Shown here: positions 1-8,430 of the stretch, in pieces | Layout of the letters: each line of letters starts with the position of its first letter | Numbering within the stretch: the stretch's first letter is position 1 | Assembly (NCBI RefSeq): GCF_030409225.1 | Contig: NZ_JAUFPK010000005.1 | Coordinates: 434,831-498,830 of the forward strand | Source: Aquisalimonas lutea | Lineage (GTDB): Bacteria; Pseudomonadota; Gammaproteobacteria; Nitrococcales; Aquisalimonadaceae | DNA length: 64,000 nt | Direction: 5' to 3' | Translations under genes and position numbers: made by a program | Notes under the pieces: generated by a model | Told to the model about the DNA's origin: nothing | What the model saw: only the letters and a program-made list of their open reading frames with translations | Database searches by the model: none

Positions 1-73
1 GGATAATCCCATGACGGCCGTCGGGCTGGCATTCGCCGCCGGCGCTTTCTACGCCTCTCTCAGGCGTCGGTGA
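1..73 (+). CDS. DUF883/YqjD-ElaB-like membrane protein, C-terminal end only
   Basis: Only the last residues are inside the window. In the frame ending at the TGA the peptide reads DNPMTAVGLAFAAGAFYASL followed by two arginines. A Asp/Glu-Asn-Pro turn followed by a glycine- and alanine-rich transmembrane helix and a basic tail is the hallmark C-terminus of the DUF883 family (E. coli YqjD, ElaB), inner-membrane proteins that bind ribosomes in stationary phase. The stop overlaps the GTG start of the next gene by four bases, which fits the yqjD-yqjE order. The family call rests on the tail motif and the neighbour; the rest of the gene lies upstream of the window. Confidence 0.6.
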   Translation, partial: DNPMTAVGLAFAAGAFYASLRRR

Positions 74-489
74 CGGATAGCGGAGTGGAGGAGAGAGTGG
101 CCACCACTCCCGCGGACGACATGGCGGGAGCAGCCGTCACGACCGTCGCGGTGATGCGGGATGTCGGCAGCCTGGCGGGCCTGGAGGCACGTCTGGTCGC
201 CCGCACGCTTCTTGTGATCGTCGCGCTCACGGTCGTTCTCGCGCTAGCCCTCGCGGGCGTGTGGATATCACTGGCCTTTGCCCTGGGCGTCTTCGTCGCG
301 GAAACCGCTGCCCTGGGCAGCGTCGCCGGGGCGCTTGCCGTTGCCGGAGTGCATGTCCTGCTGGCCTGCGCCGTGGGGGTCGGGATTCGTCGTTTGCGGC
401 GGCGCCTCTACTTTCCGGAGACGCAGGCAGCGATCCGTTCCCTTCTGGCGACAGAGGAGCCCGATCACCGGAAGGAGACGGCGGAATAG
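70..489 (+). CDS. Phage-holin III family / YqjE-like inner membrane protein
   Basis: A 139-residue protein with two hydrophobic helices (about residues 46-72 and 80-106) joined by a short loop and followed by a basic stretch, IRRLRRRL, and an acidic-basic tail. This is the layout of the YqjE/holin-X family (PF07332), which accompanies YqjD-type proteins. The GTG start overlaps the preceding stop (GTGA), so translation is probably coupled. Function of the family is not settled; an envelope or stress role is usual. No catalytic motif is visible. A GC-rich hairpin about 155 bases downstream may end the transcript. Confidence 0.65.
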   Translation: MTDSGVEERVATTPADDMAGAAVTTVAVMRDVGSLAGLEARLVARTLLVIVALTVVLALALAGVWISLAFALGVFVAETAALGSVAGALAVAGVHVLLACAVGVGIRRLRRRLYFPETQAAIRSLLATEEPDHRKETAE

Positions 490-644
490 GCGTGCCGCGC
501 CCGCAGAATCCATTCCTGGCGCAGGATGCTGGATCGATCCGCCTCGGTGTCACCGGGCGTTTCCATGTGTGAATCGTGTTTCGGTGTCTCGGTATGGCAA
601 CAGATGTCGTGTCGGGAAATCCCTGCGGCGCAATGACTGTTCAC

Positions 645-675
645 CGGGCCGGCCGGTCATTCGGCCGGCCCGTTC
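645..675 (+). terminator. GC-rich hairpin downstream of the yqjDE-like pair
   Basis: An 11 bp perfect stem (CGGGCCGGCCG against CGGCCGGCCCG) with a 6-base loop. There is only a short, imperfect T stretch after it, so it may be a weak intrinsic terminator or a Rho-independent pause. The rest of the stretch from the end of the yqjE-like gene to the sigma factor (about 575 bases) holds no convincing gene; it contains a TGCATCGATGCA palindrome at 786-797. Confidence 0.4.
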
Positions 676-1066
676 CGTCGCTGAAAGCGGCGCGGAGACT
701 GCTTCGCACGGGCCAGAGCACCCGCGAATCGGGGCAACGCCGCCGGCAGATTGGCAGATTTCTTGCAATGAGCCTATTCAGGGAATGCATCGATGCAACG
801 GAATGAGAATGACTGCCCATGTTTCAGTTTGTCGGCGGAATGGATAAACCGAGCATATGGCTCAATACAGTGGTAACAACCAGAAGGCGTGGCCGGCCGT
901 TGCTGAACGAATTGAAGTCGAGAGTCTCGCGACGGAGCGTTCAGCTGCGCGTTCGGCCGAGGACTCCGGGGCGGCCAGCCCGTCGGAGTCCGCCGCTGAG
1001 ACCGACGGCGACCGGAAGCGGGTGGAATTTTCCGACGAGCGCTCCCCAACCGTGGGGTTATCCCGG

Positions 1067-1588
1067 ATGAACGAGCTACGCGCGCGTCTGCCAGAGGAAA
1101 TCCCGCACTTGCGGCGTTACGCCAGGGCGCTTGCCGGGAATCCCGATGAGGCGGACGACCTGGTCCAGGAGTGCCTTGAGAGAGCCCTGACGCGCGCGTC
1201 CCAGTGGAATCCGGACAAGGCGGCGCGGCCGTGGCTGTTTGGTATCCTGCATAACAACTTTGTCTCGTCTGTCAGGAAGCGACGTCGGCAGAACGAGCTC
1301 CAGCGCCGGTATCCGGCGGAGGAAACGATCCATATCAATTACGAGCAGCACTGCGATCTCGACATGGTTCACGACGCTGTGCAGAAGCTTCCATCCGATC
1401 AGCGTGATGCCATTATTCTCGTAGCCGTGTCGGGGTTGTCCTACGAGGAAGCGTCAGAGACGCTGGCCGTTCCCGTGGGCACCATCCGGTCACGCCTGTC
1501 GCGTGCCCGGGAAGGGCTGCGCTCGCTCATGTCGTCTGCAACGGCGGGTGCCGAGGCTGCCGGGAGAAGCCATGACCGAGAAGAGTGA
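1067..1588 (+). CDS. ECF RNA polymerase sigma factor
   Basis: 173 residues with sigma region 2 (residues about 10-75, containing DEADDLVQECLERAL and ARPWLFGILHNNFVSSVRKRRR) and region 4 (about 110-160, LPSDQRDAIILVAVSGLSYE then VGTIRSRLSRAREGL, the helix-turn-helix that reads the -35 element). It directs core RNA polymerase to a small regulon. The open frame extends 70 codons upstream to an ATG at 857, but that part is low-complexity, rich in Ser/Ala/Glu and unlike sigma factors, so the internal ATG is preferred. Its 3' end overlaps the anti-sigma gene by 17 bases, the usual coupled arrangement. The inducing signal cannot be read from the sequence. Confidence 0.85.
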   Translation: MNELRARLPEEIPHLRRYARALAGNPDEADDLVQECLERALTRASQWNPDKAARPWLFGILHNNFVSSVRKRRRQNELQRRYPAEETIHINYEQHCDLDMVHDAVQKLPSDQRDAIILVAVSGLSYEEASETLAVPVGTIRSRLSRAREGLRSLMSSATAGAEAAGRSHDREE

Positions 1589-2459
1589 TCGGTTGCCATC
1601 CGAGGTTCTCAGCGACTACGTCGCCGGGGAGCTGGACGAGGCAACGCGCCGGAAGGTGGAGGCGCGCGTCCGGGAAAACCCCGACGACAGGGAACGCTTG
1701 CGCGACTATCAGGGTCAGTCCGAGACGTTGCGCCGGGCCTACGCTTCGGTGCTGGACGAGCCCGTGCCCGACCGGCTCATGGAGGTACTGGAGCGTTCCG
1801 GCCCGGGAAACGGCGATGACACCGACGACCACAGGGCTCCGGTCCGGCCGATGGCAGGGCGCCGGCGGCCGCGATGGCGAGGCATGCTCAGCGGCGCCAT
1901 GGCGGCCGGGCTGGCCCTGGCCGTGGGCGGTGTAGCCGGCTGGGTTGTCCGGGGCTACATGATCGAGCAGGAAGCCCAGATGGTCGCCCGGGAGATGTTC
2001 CTCCAGGAGGCGATCAAGTCGTATTCGCTCTACGCCACGAACGATGCTTCGTGGCAGAACGCCGGGCTGGAGAGCGACCGGGAGAAGTTCGGTGAATGGT
2101 TCCGGAGCGACCAGGAATTCGAGATCCCGGTTCCGGATCTGTCCGATGACGGCTACAGCTTCGTCGGGGGGCGCCCCCTGCCGGACTCCAACGGGCTGGC
2201 AGGGCAAATGCTGTACCGGAACGAGGATGGCAACACCATCGTCCTCTACTTCCAGTACATGGAAGGCGGTGGCCGCGGTGACCGGTTGATGACCCGCCTT
2301 CCCACCGAGGGCGGCGGCAGCATCTTCGAGTACAACGACGAGCTCTCGGCCTATTACTGGACGTCCGACTCCGGCAGGGCCAGTTACGCCGTGCTCGGGT
2401 CCCTGGGCCAGGATGCCTTGGCCTCGCTCGGCCAGCGGGTGCTGGATCAGTTCAACTGA
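1572..2459 (+). CDS. Membrane-anchored anti-sigma factor
   Basis: 295 residues: an N-terminal cytoplasmic helical part (LPSEVLSDYVAGELDEATRR, typical of anti-sigma domains that begin with a 'L..Y..GEL' segment), a proline/arginine linker, one transmembrane helix at about 105-127, then a periplasmic domain of about 165 residues. No HxxxCxxC zinc motif is present, so it is not a ZAS-type redox sensor. It presumably holds the upstream ECF factor at the membrane until an envelope signal acts on the periplasmic part. The periplasmic domain resembles those described as anti-sigma factors with a C-terminal anchored domain, but I recognise no named family. The ATG chosen lies inside the end of the sigma gene. 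Confidence 0.75.
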   Translation: MTEKSDRLPSEVLSDYVAGELDEATRRKVEARVRENPDDRERLRDYQGQSETLRRAYASVLDEPVPDRLMEVLERSGPGNGDDTDDHRAPVRPMAGRRRPRWRGMLSGAMAAGLALAVGGVAGWVVRGYMIEQEAQMVAREMFLQEAIKSYSLYATNDASWQNAGLESDREKFGEWFRSDQEFEIPVPDLSDDGYSFVGGRPLPDSNGLAGQMLYRNEDGNTIVLYFQYMEGGGRGDRLMTRLPTEGGGSIFEYNDELSAYYWTSDSGRASYAVLGSLGQDALASLGQRVLDQFN

Positions 2460-2494
2460 CGCACGCCGGTCCGGCGGTGCCGGCCCCCGCCGTA

Positions 2495-2511
2495 GCCGTC
2501 GGGCCGACGGC
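2495..2511. terminator. Short hairpin between convergent genes
   Basis: An 8 bp stem with a one-base centre (GCCGTCGG-G-CCGACGGC) lies between the anti-sigma gene and the oppositely oriented GGDEF remnant. It lacks a T tract on either strand, so its role as a terminator is tentative. Confidence 0.25.
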
Positions 2512-2554
2512 GTAGCCTCAGCGGCCCGGAGGTCGGGCGAAATCCAGCGAATTC

Positions 2555-2569
2555 GGGTTACAGGACACT
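2555..2569. repeat. Solo copy of 15 bp element end (GGGTTACAGGACACT)
   Basis: Identical over 15 bases to both ends of the 369 bp inverted-repeat element downstream of rlmKL. Here it abuts the end of the truncated GGDEF frame: on the minus strand the frame stops at TAG and the TAG is the first triplet of the repeat (TAGTGTCCTGTAACCC), exactly as at the end of rlmKL. No second arm was found nearby. Confidence 0.6.
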
Positions 2570-3014
2570 ATGCCCTTCGCTCGTTCCCTTGGCACGTGCA
2601 CCGATTTGGATGTACCGGGGGTTTCTCCCGGTACATCGCCTGATCGGCGGCGTGCAGGAGTCCCTGCACCGAGTCGGCGTCTTCCGGGACGTGGCCGATG
2701 CCGGTGAACGTGGTTGGCATCATCTGGCACGAGAAGGTGTCGGGCGTTGCTCCGTCCGCGTCATCATTGATGAGCAGGCGTACGATCTCGCCGGTTTCAA
2801 TGATCCCGCCCAGGTACTCCTGAAGGTGGCTGCCGATGGTGGCAGGCAGGTCGTGCTGCCGCCAGGTTGCCCGCGGGAGCTCCGTAAGGCACCGGCCCTG
2901 GAGCGCACCCGACGGGGATGCGAGTACGCACACGCCCTGATCATCACATACGTAGAACTGTGTCCAGTGCCTGGCGGCCAGCTGCGAGTCGTTACCGGTA
3001 TCCGGTTGCGGCAT
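2568..3014 (-). pseudogene. Truncated PAS-GGDEF protein (internal deletion)
   Basis: A 148-residue frame with a good ribosome site (AGGGAG, 9 bases before ATG). Residues 1-95 look like a sensory PAS-type domain (HWTQFYVCDDQGVCVLASPS, later GGIIETGEIVRLLIND). It then jumps directly to the last helix-strand segment of a diguanylate cyclase, GHVPEDADSVQGLLHAADQA followed by MYREK, which is the standard C-terminus of GGDEF domains. The whole catalytic middle of the GGDEF domain, including the GGDEF motif, is missing while the frame stays open. An internal in-frame deletion is the simplest reading. If translated it could only sense, not make c-di-GMP. Confidence 0.6.
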
Positions 3015-3064
3015 TCGTGACATCTCCCTGATCCATTCCGCCGGCCTGGTGACTCTGCCCGGGC

Positions 3065-3127
3065 ATCCGGTGTCCCGGTACCCGGGCACGCGCCATCGCC
3101 GCGTCCCTGGAAGCCGGGACACCGGAT
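3065..3127. promoter_or_regulatory. 14 bp inverted repeat upstream of the oxidoreductase gene
   Basis: Arms ATCCGGTGTCCCGG (3065-3078) and CCGGGACACCGGAT (3114-3127) are perfectly complementary with a 35-base spacer that itself contains CCCGGTACCCGGG. It sits about 180 bases ahead of the SAF-domain oxidoreductase start and just upstream of the divergent GGDEF remnant. It could be an operator or a stem in the transcript; the sequence does not decide between them. Confidence 0.4.
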
Positions 3128-3309
3128 TGCGACGGCGCCGACGGTGGTTCCGCGTGGCGGAGACGGTTTCGGTCCCCGTTGCTCTGGGTAGATACGTTAT
3201 CGACTCGGCGAGAGTTCCATGGGCTTGCGTGCGTGACGAGCGAGCAACGTATGCTCCAATGGAGCCGTGCACGCATCCACTTGCCGTCCATGAACCAAGG
3301 AGACGATTG

Positions 3310-4653
3310 ATGAATCTTGCCGCCATGCTCGCCCGGCGGGCGGACGAAGGTCGCCCGCTGCGGGTCGGCGTCATCGGCGCCGGAAAGTTCGCGGCCATGT
3401 ACCTGGCGCAGGCGGCGCGAACGCCGGGCATCCATGTGCTCGGGGTAGCGGACCTGTCCGTGGACCGCGCCCGCGATACCCTCGGCCGGATCGGATGGCA
3501 CGAGGGACGGTACCGTGCCCGGTCATTCGACGAGGCGCGGCGCACCGGGGCCACCTGCGTGACCGAGGATGCCTTGGCGCTGCTGGCCGCGGACGGGCTG
3601 GACGTGGTGGTGGAGGCGACCGGCAATCCGGCCGCCGGCATCCGGCACGCCCTGGCGGCGTTCGAGCAGGGACGCCACGTGGTCATGGTGAACGTCGAGG
3701 GCGATGCCCTGGCCGGGCCGCTGCTGGCGCAGCGCGCCCGGGAGGCGGGCGTGGTCTACTCGCTGGCCTACGGTGACCAGCCGGCGCTGATCGCGGAGCT
3801 GGTGGACTGGGCCCGGGCCGCCGGGCTGCCGGTGGTGGCGGCCGGCAAGGGGACCAAGTACCTGCCGGCATACCACTACTCCACGCCGGAAACCGTCTGG
3901 GACCACTACGGCCTGTCCGCCGAGGATGCGGCGGCCGGCGGCATGAACCCGCAGATGTTCAATTCCTTCCTGGACGGGACCAAGTCGGCCATCGAGATGG
4001 CGGCGGTGGCCAATGCCACCGGGCTCGAGGCGCCGGCCGGCGGGCTGGGGTTCCCGCCCTGCGGTGCCGACGACCTGCCGACGGTGCTGCGGCCGGCCGC
4101 CGACGGTGGTTCCCTGGCGCACGCGGGCATGGTGGAAGTCGTCTCCAGTCTGGAGCGCGACGGCTCCCCCGTGGCCCGGGATCTGCGCTGGGGCGTGTAT
4201 GCCGTGTTCGGCGCCCCGGACGACTACGTGGCCCGCTGCTTCCGCGAGTACGGGCTGCGCACCGATGCCAGCGGGCGCTACGCGGCCATGTACAAGCCCT
4301 ACCACCTGATCGGCCTGGAGCTGGGGATCTCCGTGGCGTCTGCGGGGTTGCGCCGGGAAGCCACCGGCTGCCCGAGCGGGTGGATGGCGGATGTGGTGGC
4401 GGTGGCCAAGCGGGATCTCGCGGAAGGCGAGTACCTGGACGGCGAGGGCGGTGCCACCGTCTGGGGGCGTCTGGCACCGGCGACGCAAGCGGCCGCCTCC
4501 GATGCGCTGCCCGTGGGCCTGGCCCACGGCGTACGCCTGCGTCGAGCCGTCGCTGCGGACCGCCCCGTGCGCTGGGCGGACGTGGACATCGACGAGACCG
4601 ACGCCACGGTGGCGTTCCGGCGGGCCATGGAAGCCGCGTTCAAAAGGGCCTAG
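3310..4653 (+). CDS. NAD(P)-dependent SAF-domain oxidoreductase (homoserine-dehydrogenase-like)
   Basis: 447 residues. An N-terminal Rossmann fold (residues about 18-150, with RVGVIGAGKFAAMYLAQ and the 'DVVVEATGNPAAGIRHA' segment) is followed by a central dehydrogenase-like domain and a C-terminal SAF-like region (about 360-430, EGEYLDGEGGATVWGRL). This architecture is that of the COG4091 group, predicted homoserine-dehydrogenase-like enzymes; some relatives act in branched sugar-acid (apionate-type) breakdown. The substrate here is unknown. It stands alone between a broken gene and an unrelated minus-strand gene. The ATG at 3310 follows AAGGAGACGATTG, a strong ribosome site; the open frame upstream of it is not coding-like. 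Confidence 0.75.
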   Translation: MNLAAMLARRADEGRPLRVGVIGAGKFAAMYLAQAARTPGIHVLGVADLSVDRARDTLGRIGWHEGRYRARSFDEARRTGATCVTEDALALLAADGLDVVVEATGNPAAGIRHALAAFEQGRHVVMVNVEGDALAGPLLAQRAREAGVVYSLAYGDQPALIAELVDWARAAGLPVVAAGKGTKYLPAYHYSTPETVWDHYGLSAEDAAAGGMNPQMFNSFLDGTKSAIEMAAVANATGLEAPAGGLGFPPCGADDLPTVLRPAADGGSLAHAGMVEVVSSLERDGSPVARDLRWGVYAVFGAPDDYVARCFREYGLRTDASGRYAAMYKPYHLIGLELGISVASAGLRREATGCPSGWMADVVAVAKRDLAEGEYLDGEGGATVWGRLAPATQAAASDALPVGLAHGVRLRRAVAADRPVRWADVDIDETDATVAFRRAMEAAFKRA

Positions 4654-5537
4654 TCGCTGTCCTCGGCGGAGGTCTCGCGGTGCTCGGCGAGCTCGTTCTC
4701 CGCCTCGCGGAGATGCCGCCGCGTTTGCTGCAGCAGCGACTCGACCCGGGTGACCGCGCCGGTGAGCTGCTCCAGGCTGCGGGTGCGCCGCTGCAGGCGC
4801 TCGCGCAGGGAATCCAGCCGCCGGTTCAGCTCTTCCTCCTGTTCCTGCAGCGATGCCAGCCGCTGCCGCTGGTCCTGCAGCCGCTCGGCAGCCGCGTCGC
4901 GCTCCTGGCGTGTCTGCTCCAGCTCCCGGGTCGCGCTCCGGAGGGATTCTTCCCGGTCGGCAAGGCGCTGATCGAGCTCGTCCAGCTGTTCCTGCTTTGC
5001 CTGCAGCTCTTGCTCGACGGCGTCCACGGCGGTCCGGGTCTCCTCCAGCTCTTCCGTGGCTCGCTGCAGGGCCTGCTCGCGACGGGCCAGGCGCTCTTCC
5101 CGCTCCGCCAGCCGCGCCTCGACGGCCTCCAGGCGGTCGGAGGACTCCGCAATGGCGGTTTTCAGCTCGTCGAGCTCTTGCCGGCTCTGCCGGTAATCCG
5201 CGACCTGCGCCTGAAGCTCCTGGGTGCGGGATTCCAGGGAGGCCACGCGGTCGGCGAGCCGGTCGCGCTCGTCGCCCAGCCCCTGCAGGCGGGAGGCGAG
5301 CTCCTCGTTCTCCGCTGTCAGCTCGCTGTTGTCCTGCTGCAGGGTCTCGACCTGCTCCTCCAGCGACGCGATCTCGGCCTCGAGGCGCTGGCGCTCATCG
5401 GCCCATTGCTGTTGCTCCTGCTCGCGTTCGGTGTACAGATACGCGCACCCGGAGATGCCCCCGAGGGCAACAAGCGCAAGGAGCACGATAATGATGGTCC
5501 ACGCACGGGATCCGTGGGGTGAGCTTCCGGCCGCCAT
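4650..5537 (-). CDS. Single-pass membrane protein with a long coiled coil
   Basis: 295 residues: a short cytoplasmic N-terminus, one transmembrane helix (about residues 12-35, ending GGISGCAYLY), then a nearly unbroken heptad-rich coiled coil (about 38-285) made of Glu, Gln, Arg and Leu, for example LEEQVETLQQDNSELTAENE. No enzymatic domain is visible. Such proteins often act as envelope scaffolds or spacers, but coiled-coil content alone gives no function. The internal ATG at 5537 is chosen because GGAGGG lies five bases upstream and the membrane helix then falls at the N-terminus. Its stop codon overlaps the stop of the convergent oxidoreductase gene. Confidence 0.6.
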   Translation of the reverse strand: MAAGSSPHGSRAWTIIIVLLALVALGGISGCAYLYTEREQEQQQWADERQRLEAEIASLEEQVETLQQDNSELTAENEELASRLQGLGDERDRLADRVASLESRTQELQAQVADYRQSRQELDELKTAIAESSDRLEAVEARLAEREERLARREQALQRATEELEETRTAVDAVEQELQAKQEQLDELDQRLADREESLRSATRELEQTRQERDAAAERLQDQRQRLASLQEQEEELNRRLDSLRERLQRRTRSLEQLTGAVTRVESLLQQTRRHLREAENELAEHRETSAEDSD

Positions 5538-5675
5538 GGCACCCTCCAGCCCTTCTTCTCTTTGGTTCTTCCCGAACCCAGTGTAGCTGCAAGGCGACAG
5601 GATTTGATACACACGGGCCGAATGGGCGCTGTGCGCGCCATCCGGCCCGGACCGGTTCCGCCGGCCGCCGCGGCG

Positions 5676-6335
5676 TTACTGCGGCTGCTTGACCGTGCGC
5701 AGGTAGGGCTTGAGGGTCTTGAAGCCCTCGGGGTACTTCTTGTGCGCTTCCTCGTCGCTGACCGACGGCGGAATGATCACGTCCTCGCCGTTCTTCCAGT
5801 CCACCGGCGTCGCCACCGTGTGCTCGGCGGTGAGCTGGATGGAGTCCAGCAGCCGCAGGACCTCGTTGAAGTTCCGGCCCGAGGTCATCGGGTAGGTGAA
5901 GGTGGCCTTGACCTTCTTGTCCGGCCCGATGATGAACACCGCCCGCACCGTGGCATTGTCCGCCGGCGTACGGCCCTCGTAGGTGGCGTTCAGGTCGCTG
6001 GGCAGCATGTCGTAGAGCTTGGCGACCTCCAGCTGCGTGTCCCCGATCATCGGGTAGTTCGGCGCCGCGCCCTGGGTTTCCTCGATGTCCTTGGACCACT
6101 CGGCGTGGTTCTCCACCGGGTCCACCGACAGGCCGATGATCTTAGTGTTGCGCTTGTCGAACTCCGGCTTGAGCTTGGCCATGGAGCCCAGCTCCGTGGT
6201 GCACACCGGCGTAAAGTCCTTGGGATGGGAAAACAGGATGCACCAGCTGTCGCCGATCCACTCATGGAACCGGATGGTGCCCTGGGTGGTTTCCGCGGTG
6301 AAGTCCGGAGCGATATCCCCGATTCTCAGGCTCAT
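5676..6335 (-). CDS. 1-Cys peroxiredoxin (Prx6 family)
   Basis: 219 residues, the usual Prx6 length. The peroxidatic cysteine lies in the FTPVCTTE motif (Cys45); the resolving cysteine of 2-Cys enzymes is absent, and the C-terminal region (VDWKNGEDVIIPPSVSDEEA) is the Prx6-type dimerisation extension. It reduces H2O2 and organic peroxides in the cytoplasm using an external thiol. A monocistronic gene with a strong ribosome site (AAGGAGTAG). A second cysteine, Cys32, is present near the start of the active-site helix. About 400 bases separate it from the divergent DUF2062 gene; no OxyR box could be identified with confidence. Confidence 0.92.
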   Translation of the reverse strand: MSLRIGDIAPDFTAETTQGTIRFHEWIGDSWCILFSHPKDFTPVCTTELGSMAKLKPEFDKRNTKIIGLSVDPVENHAEWSKDIEETQGAAPNYPMIGDTQLEVAKLYDMLPSDLNATYEGRTPADNATVRAVFIIGPDKKVKATFTYPMTSGRNFNEVLRLLDSIQLTAEHTVATPVDWKNGEDVIIPPSVSDEEAHKKYPEGFKTLKPYLRTVKQPQ

Positions 6336-6741
6336 GTTGGGCTACTCCTTACGTGGCTGGTCACAAGATGATATTACTTTGAAGCCTCTGGCACCTGACT
6401 CCAAATACTGTTTTGTCATGATGTTATGGACTCAGGTTGTTATTCCGGCGCTCCCTCGCGGCGCGGCCGGCATCGCGCGGTACGCCGAACGTCCGTGCCG
6501 AGACGCGACGCTATCGCTACGGTCCCGCCGGTGGATATGATAGGGTCCGAGCGTCGCGGCGCCGGCCGGGACCCCGGCGGCCTGCGGTACCCGGCTCGTT
6601 CCGCTCGGCGCCTTCCGCGCATCGGAACGGGACGATGCGTCCGCCGGCGTGAACTCCTGTGTCCCGGGGTGGTCCATGGGGCGCGTCCGGACTTTCTGTA
6701 CTACGACGGCCATGGCGACCACTGGTCTACGGCGATTTCCG

Positions 6742-7296
6742 ATGAAGGCTTCTCAGTCCCGCACCCGTCGCAACCCGCTGCTCGCCCGCCTGAGGAATCG
6801 TCAGCGGGAACTGACCCGGCACGGCAACGACTGGCTGCGGCGTTACCCGCGGGTGCACCGGGTGCTGGACGCCACGGGCTGCCTCAAGGGCGGTGCGGAG
6901 TTCATGGCCCGCGGGGTCGCTGTGGGGTTGTTCGTGGGCCTGACGCCGACGGTCGGGTTCCAGACGCTGCTCATGATCATCGGGTGCATGATCGCCCGGG
7001 GCAATTTCCTCGCCGCCTTCGTCGTCTCCTGGGTGAGCAACCCGTTCACCGTGGGGCCGCTGTACTGGGGTTTCCATGTCCTGGGAGAGGCCCTGCTCCG
7101 GGCGCTCCCCTTGGGCGTGGATTCCTCGCCCGCATGGTTCATGCAGGGGCCGGGCGAGCCCATGGTGTTCATCATAACCGGCAGTCTGCTGGTGGCCGTG
7201 CCGGTGGCCGCGGCCGGCTACCTCGTGTCCCTGCGCATCTCGGCGGCCATCGCCGCCCGCCGGCGGCAGCGGGGGCGGCGGTCGATGGTGCCGTGA
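6742..7296 (+). CDS. DUF2062 membrane protein
   Basis: 184 residues from the chosen ATG. It carries the DUF2062 signature: a first membrane segment with GLTPTVGFQTLLMIIGCMIA and, after it, the SNPFTVGPLYW motif, then a second hydrophobic pair near the C-terminus and a basic tail. The family consists of small inner-membrane proteins of unknown role; some are fused to glycosyltransferases. The start is uncertain: ATG codons at 6649, 6676, 6712 and 6742 are all in frame and none has a clear Shine-Dalgarno site. The residues upstream of 6742 look random, so the shortest form is given. Confidence 0.65.
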   Translation: MKASQSRTRRNPLLARLRNRQRELTRHGNDWLRRYPRVHRVLDATGCLKGGAEFMARGVAVGLFVGLTPTVGFQTLLMIIGCMIARGNFLAAFVVSWVSNPFTVGPLYWGFHVLGEALLRALPLGVDSSPAWFMQGPGEPMVFIITGSLLVAVPVAAAGYLVSLRISAAIAARRRQRGRRSMVP

Positions 7297-7311
7297 GGGC
7301 AGCCGCTGCGG

Positions 7312-8430
7312 TCAGCCCGGGTCCTCGGCACTGCTTCCCTGCATGATGTGAAGGCCCTGGCTCAGCAGCGACACCCGGGCCTCCGCGCCGGGCTCCAGGG
7401 CGTTGCGCCTTGCCGCATGGGTCGAGACGGTGAGCCGGATGCTGGCATCGACGTCGTGGCAGCGGAAGGTCACGGATGTCTGGGCGCCGAGGACCACGCA
7501 CTCCGTGACCACCCCGGCCACGGGGTTCTCGCGCTCGCCCCGGGAAGGGCGCCCGCGCCGGTGCAGTAGGATGTCGGAATCCGGGATGTACCACTGCACC
7601 GGGGTGCCCGCGGGCAGCCCGGTGGGCGCCGCGAGCTCCAGCCGCAGTGATCCCCACTGCAGGCGCTCGTGCGCGCCCTCGTGGACGACGGTGCCGGTGA
7701 AGACGTTGTGTCGCCCGAGAAGCCGCGCCACCCGCGGCGAGGCCGGGCGGCGGAAGACCACGTCCGGGGCGTCCGTCTGCAGGCTGCAGCCTTCGTGGAT
7801 AACGCAGATCCGGTCGCCCAGGGCGCGGGCCTCCTGGAGATCGTGGGTGACCAGGATCACGGGGATGTCGATGTCCTGGCGCAGCAGCGCGAGCTCCCGC
7901 TGGAGGCGCTCGCGGGTCATCATGTCCACCGCCGAGAAGGGCTCGTCCAGGAGCAGTACCCGGGGGTCGCGCGCCAGCGCCCGGGCCACGGCCACGCGTT
8001 GTTGCTGACCTCCCGAGAGCTCCCGGGGCAGGCGGTTCTCCAGCCCGTCCAGCCGCACCCGGGCGAGCAGCTCGCGCGCCCGCTGCCGTCGCTGCGCCGT
8101 GGTGCCCCGGTCCATGGCCAGGACTACGTTCTCCCGGGCGCACAGGTGCGGGAACAGGGCGTAGTCCTGGAACACCATGCCCACGCGCCGGTTCTGCGGC
8201 CTGCGATGGATGCGCCGGGCGCTGTCCAGCCAGGTCTCGCCGGCGCAGCGGACCACGCCCGCGGCGGGGCGGTGGAGCCCGGCGATGGTGCGCAGCACGG
8301 TGGTCTTGCCGCTGCCCGAGGGGCCGACCAGGACCAGGAGCTCCCCGGGGTCGACGTGGAACGTGGCCTGCAGGGGGATCGGCCCCTGGGCGTGGAGGGC
8401 GACCTGCAGCTTGGCGACGCTACCGGACAT
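7312..8430 (-). CDS. modC: Molybdate ABC transporter ATP-binding protein ModC
   Basis: 372 residues. Walker A GPSGSGKT (36-43), ABC signature LSGGQQQR (138-145), Walker B LLLDEP (159-164) and the switch His in ILVTHD. The C-terminal third (about 230-365) holds the TOBE/MOP-type regulatory region. It powers high-affinity molybdate uptake. Its start overlaps the end of modB by 11 bases, and modA precedes modB, so modABC is one operon read on the minus strand. The presence of mobA elsewhere in the window agrees with use of a molybdenum cofactor. Confidence 0.9.
   Translation of the reverse strand: MSGSVAKLQVALHAQGPIPLQATFHVDPGELLVLVGPSGSGKTTVLRTIAGLHRPAAGVVRCAGETWLDSARRIHRRPQNRRVGMVFQDYALFPHLCARENVVLAMDRGTTAQRRQRARELLARVRLDGLENRLPRELSGGQQQRVAVARALARDPRVLLLDEPFSAVDMMTRERLQRELALLRQDIDIPVILVTHDLQEARALGDRICVIHEGCSLQTDAPDVVFRRPASPRVARLLGRHNVFTGTVVHEGAHERLQWGSLRLELAAPTGLPAGTPVQWYIPDSDILLHRRGRPSRGERENPVAGVVTECVVLGAQTSVTFRCHDVDASIRLTVSTHAARRNALEPGAEARVSLLSQGLHIMQGSSAEDPG

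Noticed and set aside
857-1066. N-terminal 70-residue extension of the ECF sigma factor
   Set aside because: Low-complexity Ser/Ala/Glu sequence with no match to sigma regions; the ATG at 1067 begins the conserved part.
4380-5522. Plus-strand frame of 380 residues rich in leucine
   Set aside because: Antisense to the coiled-coil gene; the leucine richness mirrors Gln/Glu codons of the real gene.
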